In this document: positions 36,709 to 44,205 of the stretch, piece by piece | How positions within the stretch are numbered: position 1 is the stretch's first letter | Layout of the letters: the number at the start of each line of letters is the position of its first letter | Assembly: GCA_903907925.1 (NCBI GenBank) | Contig: CAIVQB010000018.1 | Coordinates: forward strand, 1-64,000 | DNA length: 64,000 bases | Reading direction: 5' to 3' | From: an uncultured Verrucomicrobiota bacterium | GTDB lineage: Bacteria; Verrucomicrobiota; Verrucomicrobiia; Limisphaerales; UBA9464 | Made by a program: the position numbers and the translations under genes | Notes under the pieces: generated by a model | The model's database searches: none | What the model was told of the DNA's origin: nothing | Seen by the model: only the letters and a program-made list of their open reading frames with translations

Positions 36709-38028
36709 TCAGGCGCGGGGTTTGCGAAGAAAGCCGTTGAGATGGATTCCGAACTGGACCAGCAGACCGAGCGCCACCAGGACGCAACCGAGGTAAGGCG
36801 TCAGCCACGAGGGATTCTTGACCACCTGCAGCGTGCTGGTGCCGCGGTTGGCGGCGGCTTCGTCCTGCCCCATCTGGTATTGGAAAAAGGTCAATCCAGC
36901 ATAGCGCAACGGGTTGTTCATGTAGATGTCGGCCTCCCGTTTTCCATCCCTCGGATGATCCACCAACACGCGGCTCTGGAAGTGCTTGGGAATGCCTTCA
37001 GGATCGGCGGCGGTCGACGTGCCTGCATACGTCTCATGCTTCGTCTGCAGCAGTTTGATGCTGAAGGGCTGATAGTAACGGCGGGGACGCAGGGTGAAGG
37101 AATAGCTCCGGCCCCCAACGGTGACCGATTGCGGGACGATCAACTGCTGGTAGATCCGGGCCGTCATAGGGTAGTATTCCGGTAAAGCGTCCTGGAGCTG
37201 TTCATCAGTCCCGGCGCCACTGAAGGCCCTGACCCAGAATCGGCGTGCCGTGCGTTGGAGGTCGGATTCACCAGCCCATTCGGAAATCGCCCAGGTTCCA
37301 AGACTGGTGCCGTTGGTGGCGACCAGTTCCAGCAGGGCGGAGGGGATGTTCTTGTCATCCATCTTTCGGGTTTCTTTCACCGAACGGAAAGTGAACGACC
37401 GACCGATCCCCAGCGAAGTTTGGGGGGTGTTGGTCCGCTGCATCATCGGCGGTTGAAACGTCGGATCCGAATTCGGCATCCATTCCTTCACCCGGATTGT
37501 GAACGGCAGCGGTTCAGTGCGGATTTCTTCACCGATCTTCAGGAGCGAATCCGGAATGGCGACGACCGAATTCATCGCGGGATCCGGGAGGTCGGACAGG
37601 AAGACCAGTTCGGTTTCCTGGAAGTCTTCCGAATAATTCCGCCATTCCCCCTCGGCGAAACTGATCCGGCTTTCGTGGGCAAACATGTCGGTGGCGAGCT
37701 GGCCGACGAGTAGCACGATGATGCCGAGATGGCTGAGGATGATGCCGGTCTTCTTCCAGGCGAATTTGAAGCGGACCAGGTGGGCGGCGATGAGGTTCAC
37801 CAGCAGCGACGTGCCGAGCAGATAGCCGCCTGGCAACGGCACGATGATCCATTTCAACGAGGGATCGTGCGGCGACCAGGTGGAGAACCAGGAACGGAAG
37901 TAACGGGACTGGGCGACGTAGAGGCCGTCTTCGGTCTGGGCCAGGGTGCCGAAGAAGACGACCGCGATGCCCAACGCCAGCAGGGTGACGGTCAGGCGAA
38001 GCGAGGTCAGGGGGGCGAGAAGGCGTTT
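36709..38028 (-). CDS. resB: Cytochrome c biogenesis protein ResB
   Basis: This protein of about 439 residues has the ResB pattern. There is an N-terminal helix (RLTVTLLALGIAVVFFGTLAQ) and further helices near GGYLLGTSLLVNLIAAHLV and GIILSHLGIIVLLVGQ. A large periplasmic domain follows, then a last helix before the end. With CcsA it forms the heme-export and attachment complex. The frame can start at a TTG (38061) or a GTG (38028). I use the GTG because MKRLLAPLTSLRLTV looks like the family start, but the TTG adds only 11 residues. It is sandwiched between the lipoprotein gene and ccsA on the same strand. Confidence 0.85.
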   Translation of the reverse strand, partial: KRLLAPLTSLRLTVTLLALGIAVVFFGTLAQTEDGLYVAQSRYFRSWFSTWSPHDPSLKWIIVPLPGGYLLGTSLLVNLIAAHLVRFKFAWKKTGIILSHLGIIVLLVGQLATDMFAHESRISFAEGEWRNYSEDFQETELVFLSDLPDPAMNSVVAIPDSLLKIGEEIRTEPLPFTIRVKEWMPNSDPTFQPPMMQRTNTPQTSLGIGRSFTFRSVKETRKMDDKNIPSALLELVATNGTSLGTWAISEWAGESDLQRTARRFWVRAFSGAGTDEQLQDALPEYYPMTARIYQQLIVPQSVTVGGRSYSFTLRPRRYYQPFSIKLLQTKHETYAGTSTAADPEGIPKHFQSRVLVDHPRDGKREADIYMNNPLRYAGLTFFQYQMGQDEAAANRGTSTLQVVKNPSWLTPYLGCVLVALGLLVQFGIHLNGFLRKPRA

Positions 38029-38160
38029 CACGAAAAAGGGAGCGCGCGATGGACGGGCCAATGGACGGCGGGAAAGGCCACGGATTCGGAGTGTTTCGGG
38101 GATTTGGGGCGGGCCGCGGGTCTCGGGTGGTGATTCGCGGAACCGTTCGACGACGGTCGG

Positions 38161-39285
38161 TCAGTATTTCACCGATTTGAGGAATTTCACGAACCGGTCG
38201 TGTTCACCGGAGACCAGGGCGGCGTCACCGGTGAGTTTGTAGAACCAGGTCCGGTCCGGACGGGCGACGATGGCGGCCAGCATTTTCCGGCCGGCCGTCG
38301 CACCGGTGCCATCCAACTCGGCCACCACGGCCTGAGCGTCACCTTCAAGCTGGACCTTGGTGGTGTTGCCGGCGATGTCCTCGGCTCCGATCGGTGCGAG
38401 TCCCATTTGACCGCGCCAGCGATTGACGTTGGCCAGGGTCCCACCGGCTGCGGGTCCGAGGGCGACCACCGACAGGTCACCGCCGTTGCCGACCGCGAAG
38501 CTGGCGAGGCGCATGGTGGAGGCTTGAACCGGCTTCCAACCGTCCGGAACCTCCCATTCCGGAAGGCCCGTTGCCGGCGGCGGCGTCACCGGCCCGGCCA
38601 TGGCGGCGGGTGGGGCGGTGGTGGCGGGAGCCGTCGACGGCGGTGTGGCGGAGGAAGGCGACGACGGAGAACTGGTGGAAGATCCGGCGGAATCGCCGGT
38701 GTCCACCGACTTTAACCAGGCCAAAAACTTGGGTCGGTTTTCCGACACCAGCGCGTCTTCGCCGGTCATCTTGAAAAACACTGTCGTGCCGCCGAGCGAA
38801 AGAACCGCCGCGAGGGTCCGGGCCTTGTACTTGCCGTCGAGGGTGGGTTCCGTTCCCACCATGTCGTAGAGCTTCCCAGTGACACTGCCGATGGCGGCGG
38901 ACCCGGTTTGGGAATCGAGTTCAGCCTGGGTGATGGGAGCCAGGTGAAGCTGGTCTCGCCAGCGATTGACGTTGTCGAGTTCACCGCCGGCCACCGGACC
39001 GAGGGGCACTACCGACACATCCGCGCTTCGTCCATCGGTCGCGCTGATGCCGTAGCTGGCGATCCGCATGGAACCGCTTTCCCGTGGCTTTTCGGTCCAG
39101 CCCTCCGGCACCTGCCAGGGCGGGCGTTCGGGTCGGGATTCCGCGGCGGTCGCACCGGCGGGGCTGGCCGCCGCGGTGACCGCGCTGTCTTTCGGGGCCT
39201 GGTAGACTTGGATCTCCGCCTTTTTGCAGCCGACCCCGGCAAGGGTCGATGCCATCAGGACGGCGAGGCAGGGACGGAAACGCAT
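38161..39285 (-). CDS. Lipoprotein with two copies of an unknown domain
   Basis: This 374-residue protein has a lipoprotein signal (MRFRPCLAVLMASTLAGVGC), so it is probably anchored to a membrane through the cysteine at residue 20. It contains two homologous units of about 135 residues. The first starts PPWQVPEGWTEKP and ends KFLAWLKSVD; the second starts PEWEVPDGWKPVQ and ends RFVKFLKSVKY. Shared motifs are VNRWR, GGTTVFFKMTGEDALVS and WFYKLTGDAALVS. A low-complexity linker of S, T, P and A joins them. I recognise no named family. It precedes resB by about 100 bases on the same strand, suggesting a link to cytochrome c maturation. Confidence 0.85.
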   Translation of the reverse strand: MRFRPCLAVLMASTLAGVGCKKAEIQVYQAPKDSAVTAAASPAGATAAESRPERPPWQVPEGWTEKPRESGSMRIASYGISATDGRSADVSVVPLGPVAGGELDNVNRWRDQLHLAPITQAELDSQTGSAAIGSVTGKLYDMVGTEPTLDGKYKARTLAAVLSLGGTTVFFKMTGEDALVSENRPKFLAWLKSVDTGDSAGSSTSSPSSPSSATPPSTAPATTAPPAAMAGPVTPPPATGLPEWEVPDGWKPVQASTMRLASFAVGNGGDLSVVALGPAAGGTLANVNRWRGQMGLAPIGAEDIAGNTTKVQLEGDAQAVVAELDGTGATAGRKMLAAIVARPDRTWFYKLTGDAALVSGEHDRFVKFLKSVKY

Positions 39286-39358
39286 CCGGTCTAAGTAGCG
39301 GTGCCCCGGCGATCGGGCAAGCGCGGGCTCGGGCCGATTGCGGGTGGACGGTGGGATT

Positions 39359-41512
39359 TCAGCGGGATGGCCCCGCGCCGAGATGGGCCGCGATGAAGGC
39401 CAGCTTGTCGGCGGCTTCCTCGATGATCTTGCGGGTCGGCTTGCCCGCACCGTGTCCGGCCTGGGTTTCGATCCGGATCAACACCGGGGCAGGCCCCGCT
39501 TGAAGTTCCTGGAGACGGGCGGCGAATTTGAAGCTGTGGGCCGGGACCACGCGGTCATCGTGATCGCCGGTGGTCACCAGTGTCGCCGGGTAGCGGACTC
39601 CGGGCTTGAGATTGTGATAGGGCGAGTAGGCGAACAGGGCCTTGAACTGCGCTGCGTCGTCGCTGGATCCGTAATCGCTGGTCCACGCCCAGCCGATGGT
39701 GAATTTCTGGAACCGCAACATGTCCATCACCCCCACCGCTGGCAGCGCGGCACCGAACAGCTCGGGCCGCTGGGTCATGCAGGCACCCACCAGCAAGCCG
39801 CCGTTGGAACCTCCGGAAATCGCCAGGCGATCCGGTCGTGTGTAGTGCTGGGCGATCAACCACTCAGCCGCGCCGATGAAATCATCGAAGACATTCTGCT
39901 TTTGAAGCTTGGTTCCGGCTTGGTGCCAGGCCTCGCCGTATTCCCCTCCGCCGCGAAGGTTCGGTACGGCGTAGACTCCGCCGAGTTCCATCCAGGCGAG
40001 ATTTGCCACGTTGAACGCAGGAGTGAGCGAGATGTTGAATCCCCCATAACCGTACAGAAGCGTCGGATTCGAATCATCCAGCTTCAGCCCCTTTTTGTGG
40101 GTGATGAACATCGGAACGCGAGTTCCATCCTTGCTGGTGTAGAACACCTGCTTCACCTCGAAGGCATCGGGATTGAAATCCACTTTGGGTTGCCGCCAGA
40201 GGGTGCTGGTGCCGGTCTTGAAGTCGTACCGGTAGATCCGCCCGGGCGTCGTGAAGCTGGTGAAGCTGTAGAAGGTTTCCAGATCGGACCGCTTGCCCGA
40301 GAAACCGGCGGCCGTGCCAATGCCCGGCAGTTCAATGTCCTGGACCCATTTGCCCGTGAGGTCGAACAACTTCACCTGGCTGTGCGCGTCGCGGAGGTAT
40401 TCGGCAACGATCCGATCACCGACCACATTGGCAGTGGTCAGTGTCGCGTCGGTCTGCGCGATCCGTTCGCGCCACTCCGTTCGTTCGGGATTCCGGAGAT
40501 CGACGGCGATGACCCGGCCGCGCGGGGCCTGGAGGTCCGTGAGAAACAGGAAAACCGGACCGTCGTTGCCGATGAAATGGTAGCTGGCGTCGAACGCGTT
40601 GAGCAGTTCGACGACTGGCGACGTGGGGGCCGACAGGTCCTGGTAGAACACGCGGTTCTTCACCTCGGTGCCCTGTCGAACGTGGATGATCAGATAACGG
40701 CCATCCTCGGTGACCGAACCGTTGAATCCCCATTTGGGCTGGTCCTTCCGCTCATAGACCAGGCGGTCGGCGGATTGCGGAGTGCCGAGCCGATGGAAGT
40801 AGAGCTTCTGGAACTCGTTGACCTGGGTGAGCCGGGAAGCCTCGGGCGGCTGATCGTAACGTGAGTAAAAGATTCCCGAACCGTCGCGCATCCAGGACGC
40901 CTCTGAAAACTTCACCGAACGAAGAATATCGGTGGCGTCGGCCGCGGTGGCCACGTTGCGGATGCGCCATTCCTCCCAATCCGAGCCTGCCTCGGAAAGA
41001 CCGTAGGCAAGGTGTCGGCCGTCCTCAGAAAGGGAGTATCCCTTGAGCGCGACCGTTCCATTGGTGCTCAGACGGTTCGGATCGAGCAGGATCCGGGGTG
41101 GTGCGTCCAGGTCATCGGCAACGTAGAGCACTGCCTGGTTTTGCAGGCCGTCGTTGCGGGTGAAGAAGTACCGGCCGCCCTCGCGTTGTGGCGGTGAAAA
41201 CCGTTCGAAGTCGTACAGGTGGGTCAGTCGTTCCATCAGCGGTTTGCGCAGTGGAAGTTTTTCGAGTTGTCCGAAGGTGAACCGGTTCTGTTCCTCCACC
41301 CAGGCCTTCGTTTCGGCGGAATGATCGTCCTCCAGCCAGCGGTACGGATCGGTCACCGGGGTTCCATGGTAGTCTTCGACGACAGGGAGTTGGCGGGTGA
41401 CGGGATGAGCCGCGATGCCGGAGTTCACGGGTTGTGATAGGAGGGGCTGGGACACGATGAGCTGCAGGACGATCCATCCGGCCGTGAACGTGGGTCGTGT
41501 CTGACGGGCCAT
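39359..41512 (-). CDS. Prolyl oligopeptidase family serine peptidase (S9A)
   Basis: This 717-residue exported enzyme has an N-terminal hydrophobic segment (TAGWIVLQLIVSQPLLSQ) and then the propeller start (DPYRWLEDDHSAETKAWVEEQN). The alpha/beta hydrolase domain carries the catalytic serine in ISGGSNGGLLVGACM (about residue 570), the aspartate in TTGDHDDRVVPAHSFK and the histidine in QAGHGAGKP. It cleaves peptides after proline. The ATG at 41512 was chosen; the frame is open to 41611 without signal-like character. The usual family length is about 690-750. Its stop lies 73 bases before the lipoprotein start, so they may share a transcript. Confidence 0.94.
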   Translation of the reverse strand: MARQTRPTFTAGWIVLQLIVSQPLLSQPVNSGIAAHPVTRQLPVVEDYHGTPVTDPYRWLEDDHSAETKAWVEEQNRFTFGQLEKLPLRKPLMERLTHLYDFERFSPPQREGGRYFFTRNDGLQNQAVLYVADDLDAPPRILLDPNRLSTNGTVALKGYSLSEDGRHLAYGLSEAGSDWEEWRIRNVATAADATDILRSVKFSEASWMRDGSGIFYSRYDQPPEASRLTQVNEFQKLYFHRLGTPQSADRLVYERKDQPKWGFNGSVTEDGRYLIIHVRQGTEVKNRVFYQDLSAPTSPVVELLNAFDASYHFIGNDGPVFLFLTDLQAPRGRVIAVDLRNPERTEWRERIAQTDATLTTANVVGDRIVAEYLRDAHSQVKLFDLTGKWVQDIELPGIGTAAGFSGKRSDLETFYSFTSFTTPGRIYRYDFKTGTSTLWRQPKVDFNPDAFEVKQVFYTSKDGTRVPMFITHKKGLKLDDSNPTLLYGYGGFNISLTPAFNVANLAWMELGGVYAVPNLRGGGEYGEAWHQAGTKLQKQNVFDDFIGAAEWLIAQHYTRPDRLAISGGSNGGLLVGACMTQRPELFGAALPAVGVMDMLRFQKFTIGWAWTSDYGSSDDAAQFKALFAYSPYHNLKPGVRYPATLVTTGDHDDRVVPAHSFKFAARLQELQAGPAPVLIRIETQAGHGAGKPTRKIIEEAADKLAFIAAHLGAGPSR

Positions 41513-41706
41513 CTGGAAAAACCGGGAAGTTCGCACGGAAGGAGTCTGGAGCACTCTCGCCCACCCGCAACCGCCATCTCGACTCCCTCCGTAAGGAATG
41601 CTGTTCTTCATCGACCCAATGGCTTCGACCTCGCGTTCTGCGCGTTCCCCGTCCGCTTTCCGTGGATCGCGGGCGCGGGTGGACGGCGGATTGGAACACC
41701 GGATAT

Positions 41707-41784
41707 GAAGTGGGCGTTGAAATTGTCGTTGAAGTCACAGTTTAGGTCTCTGTCGAAATTGCAGTCGAAGTTTCTGTTGAAGTC
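41707..41784. repeat. 12-bp tandem repeat
   Basis: The stretch consists of about six and a half imperfect copies of a 12-base unit of the form GAARTYNNNGTY: GAAGTGGGCGTT, GAAATTGTCGTT, GAAGTCACAGTT, a diverged copy TAGGTCTCTGTC, GAAATTGCAGTC, GAAGTTTCTGTT, and the start of another. It ends 9 bases before the thioredoxin gene start at 41794. It does not code in any gene I accept. Confidence 0.7.
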
Positions 41785-41793
41785 CCATCGCCC

Positions 41794-43095
41794 ATGAAGT
41801 CACTGATCTGGCATCGACTGGGGACGTTGCTGTTGGTTGGAGCCGTGCTGTGTGGCGTTGTCGCGCTGGCGCTGCCGTCGCTGCGGCATCGTCTGGCGAT
41901 TCGCTCGGCGCTCAGCGCGGACAGCCTGGACGACGGCGACGTTTTCGGTGAACCCGGTCGATCCCTGACCGTGGAAGAAGCGGAGCGACTGTGGGATACC
42001 GGACGCCTGCCCCATCGCCGGTCGGTATTGACCGCGTGGATGGAGCGACGGGGAACGAATTCGAGTCTGGACGAACAATCGGCACTCTTTGCGGGGCGAT
42101 TGATCCGGGAATCGGCGGTGGATCCCGACCTCGAGATTCGCACCCGGATGTTGGGGGGATTGAAGTCCCTGGATGAATCCGACGAGCGGTCGGCGGTGGC
42201 GATCCAACTGGTCGATATCGACCCGGAACTGCGCCGGTTGGGTTTGGCCACCTTGCGTCGGCTGGGTGGAGTGGGGCAGATTCCGTGGGTACTGCCGCTA
42301 TTGGATGATCCGGATCCGACGGTGGTACTGGCGGCGGATGCGACATTGCGCAAATGGACCGGAAGGGATTCGGGTCTGCGGTTGTCACAGGTCCTGCCGG
42401 CGTCGGATTCACTTTCTACTGCACCGGTTTCGATTGAGCAGGGCGAAGAGTTTCGAAGGGCAATTCAAGAGTGGAAGACGGCGCTGGCGGGAGCGAAATC
42501 GGAGAGCCCACTGCCGGTTCTTCACGGAGCTTTGACCGGTCCTGCCGGTCGCCCGGTGGCGAATTTTGTATTGGAGGATGTTCACGGACAGCCGGTGGGT
42601 CTCGATGCCTTCAAGGGGAAACGGGTGCTTCTGAATTTCTGGGCCACGTGGTGCCCGGCCTGCCTGGTGGAACTGCCGATTCTGTGCGAACTGCAGCGCC
42701 GCCATTCCGACGATCTGGTGGTCCTCGGGATCAGTCTCGATTCACCGGACGGACTGAACGAAACGGAAGGGTCGTTGACACCGGAGGCGTTGCGGGAGCT
42801 CCGGAAATTGGTGGGAACCGTCGCGGCGCGGCACCGGCTCAACTACCGGGTGTTGCTCGATCCGCGCCACGAGGTGGGTCGGCGATTCAACGGCGGTGAG
42901 CTCCCGACCCAGGTGCTGTTGGATCGCGACGGGCGGATCCGCCGCCGCTTTGTGGGCGGGCGCGGACTCGAAGTCTGGGAAGCGTTGTTGGCCGAAGCCG
43001 GTAGGCCGATGGGCACCGCACCTTCGGCAACTACGATGTCACCGGCGGTTTTCGGCGAATCCGCTGAACAGGTCGGGAGTGCGGCGCGGCATTGA
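41794..43095 (+). CDS. TlpA-like thioredoxin with helical N-terminal region
   Basis: This 433-residue membrane-anchored protein begins with one helix (LGTLLLVGAVLCGVVALAL). Residues about 90-190 look like HEAT-type helical repeats (DPELRRLGLATLRRLGG, DDPDPTVVLAADATLRKW). Residues about 245-410 form a TlpA/AhpC-TSA thioredoxin domain with the active site NFWATWCPACLVELP and GGELPTQVLLDRDGRIRRRF. The CPAC pair would reduce or oxidise disulfides outside the cytoplasm, for example in cytochrome c maturation, whose resB and ccsA lie 4-7 kb to the left. Its last 57 bases overlap the convergent MBL-fold gene. Confidence 0.9.
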   Translation: MKSLIWHRLGTLLLVGAVLCGVVALALPSLRHRLAIRSALSADSLDDGDVFGEPGRSLTVEEAERLWDTGRLPHRRSVLTAWMERRGTNSSLDEQSALFAGRLIRESAVDPDLEIRTRMLGGLKSLDESDERSAVAIQLVDIDPELRRLGLATLRRLGGVGQIPWVLPLLDDPDPTVVLAADATLRKWTGRDSGLRLSQVLPASDSLSTAPVSIEQGEEFRRAIQEWKTALAGAKSESPLPVLHGALTGPAGRPVANFVLEDVHGQPVGLDAFKGKRVLLNFWATWCPACLVELPILCELQRRHSDDLVVLGISLDSPDGLNETEGSLTPEALRELRKLVGTVAARHRLNYRVLLDPRHEVGRRFNGGELPTQVLLDRDGRIRRRFVGGRGLEVWEALLAEAGRPMGTAPSATTMSPAVFGESAEQVGSAARH

Positions 43096-44091
43096 CTGGA
43101 GGGATCGCAGTTCCGCTGGTGACGGCAGCCCGGCCGTGTCGAACGGCTTCCCGCCGAGGTCCACGTAGACCTTTTCCACCTGGCCGGCAAACATGCCGCC
43201 GATGTAGTTGGCGATTTTCTCGTTTTGTTGGAGCGTTGCCTTGATCGCCTCTACGGATCCCTTGATCTCGGAGGGTTTCTTTCCCGCCTCGACGAGTTTC
43301 CGGACCTCTTCGCGGAGGTCGTTGAAGAATTCGATCTGGTGGTCGAGCAGTTCCGGTCCGCCCATCAGTCCGTGACCCGGGCAGACCTTCAACGGTTTGA
43401 GGGCGCGCGCGGCTTCGAGCGTTTTCACCCATTCGCCCGAATCGCCGTCACCCATGTAGTTGTAGGGACCGTTCACGCAGGCGTCGCCGGTGAAAAGGAT
43501 GCGCTCCTTCGGCAACCAGGCGAATCCGTCACCGCGGGTGTGGCCGACGCCGAAATGGTGCAGTTCGACGACATGCCGGCGGTCTTCGAACTTGAGATCC
43601 CGGGCAAAGGTAAGGCTTGGTGGAACGAAATGAGACTTGGCGACATCGGGTCGCGTCTTGGCGAGATCCTCCCAGCGGCCGGGTGTGTCGCCGAAGTAAC
43701 CCGTTTCCACCCGCTTCATTTCGGCGAGGACGCCTTCGTGGGCGACGATGGTGGCTCCGGCCTCGAGGAAGGTCAGGTTGCCGTAGGCGTGATCGCCGTG
43801 GTGATGGGTGTCGAAGACGAACCGAATCGGAAGAGTGGTGCTGGTACGGATCTTGGGTAGGACCTCCTCCGCGCCGCCGGGGAAGTTGGCGTCAATCACG
43901 AGAACGTAGTCCTGAAAGACGATCCAACCGTTGTTGCAATGCCCGCGGCGGGCGAGATCGCCTTCGTGGAACCACACGCCGGGTGCCAGTTCCTGGGGCG
44001 TCCCCACCTCGGCACGCAGGGTCGGGGTCAACGGGAGGAGTGCGGCGGCCAGGCCCATTCCGAAGAATCCGGTGAAGCGGGGAGGGATCAT
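43039..44091 (-). CDS. Exported MBL-fold metallo-hydrolase
   Basis: This 350-residue protein has a signal peptide (FTGFFGMGLAAALLPL, cut near LRAEV). The metallo-beta-lactamase metal motif is FDTHHHGDHAYGN; GVGHTRGDGFAW, FTGDACVNG and VCPGHGLMGG follow. These bind two metals and activate water. The substrate cannot be read; many exported members are broad hydrolases or lactonases. The ATG at 44091 was chosen; a longer frame to 44157 lacks signal character. It converges on and overlaps the thioredoxin gene by 57 bases. Confidence 0.9.
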   Translation of the reverse strand: MIPPRFTGFFGMGLAAALLPLTPTLRAEVGTPQELAPGVWFHEGDLARRGHCNNGWIVFQDYVLVIDANFPGGAEEVLPKIRTSTTLPIRFVFDTHHHGDHAYGNLTFLEAGATIVAHEGVLAEMKRVETGYFGDTPGRWEDLAKTRPDVAKSHFVPPSLTFARDLKFEDRRHVVELHHFGVGHTRGDGFAWLPKERILFTGDACVNGPYNYMGDGDSGEWVKTLEAARALKPLKVCPGHGLMGGPELLDHQIEFFNDLREEVRKLVEAGKKPSEIKGSVEAIKATLQQNEKIANYIGGMFAGQVEKVYVDLGGKPFDTAGLPSPAELRSLQSMPRRTPDLFSGFAENRR

Positions 44092-44155
44092 GGGCGGAGT
44101 GTGGGCGCTGGAGTGCCGGAGGCAAGCGGGACCCGTGCGGGCCAGGTGGCGGAAC

Positions 44156-44184
44156 AAAAAAACGCCGACCCGAAGGCCGGCGTT
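44156..44184 (-). terminator. Terminator of the wzc operon
   Basis: An inverted repeat with one mismatch (AACGCCGACC at 44161-44170 and GGCCGGCGTT at 44175-44184) encloses a CGAA loop. On the minus strand the hairpin is followed by a run of seven T. It lies 22 bases past the stop of the tyrosine kinase gene. Confidence 0.88.
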
Positions 44185-44205
44185 TTGCAGTCAGAACGGT
44201 TCAAT

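Noticed and set aside
39338-40864. A 508-codon open frame on the plus strand
   Set aside because: It is antisense to the prolyl oligopeptidase gene and shows only composition typical of shadow frames.
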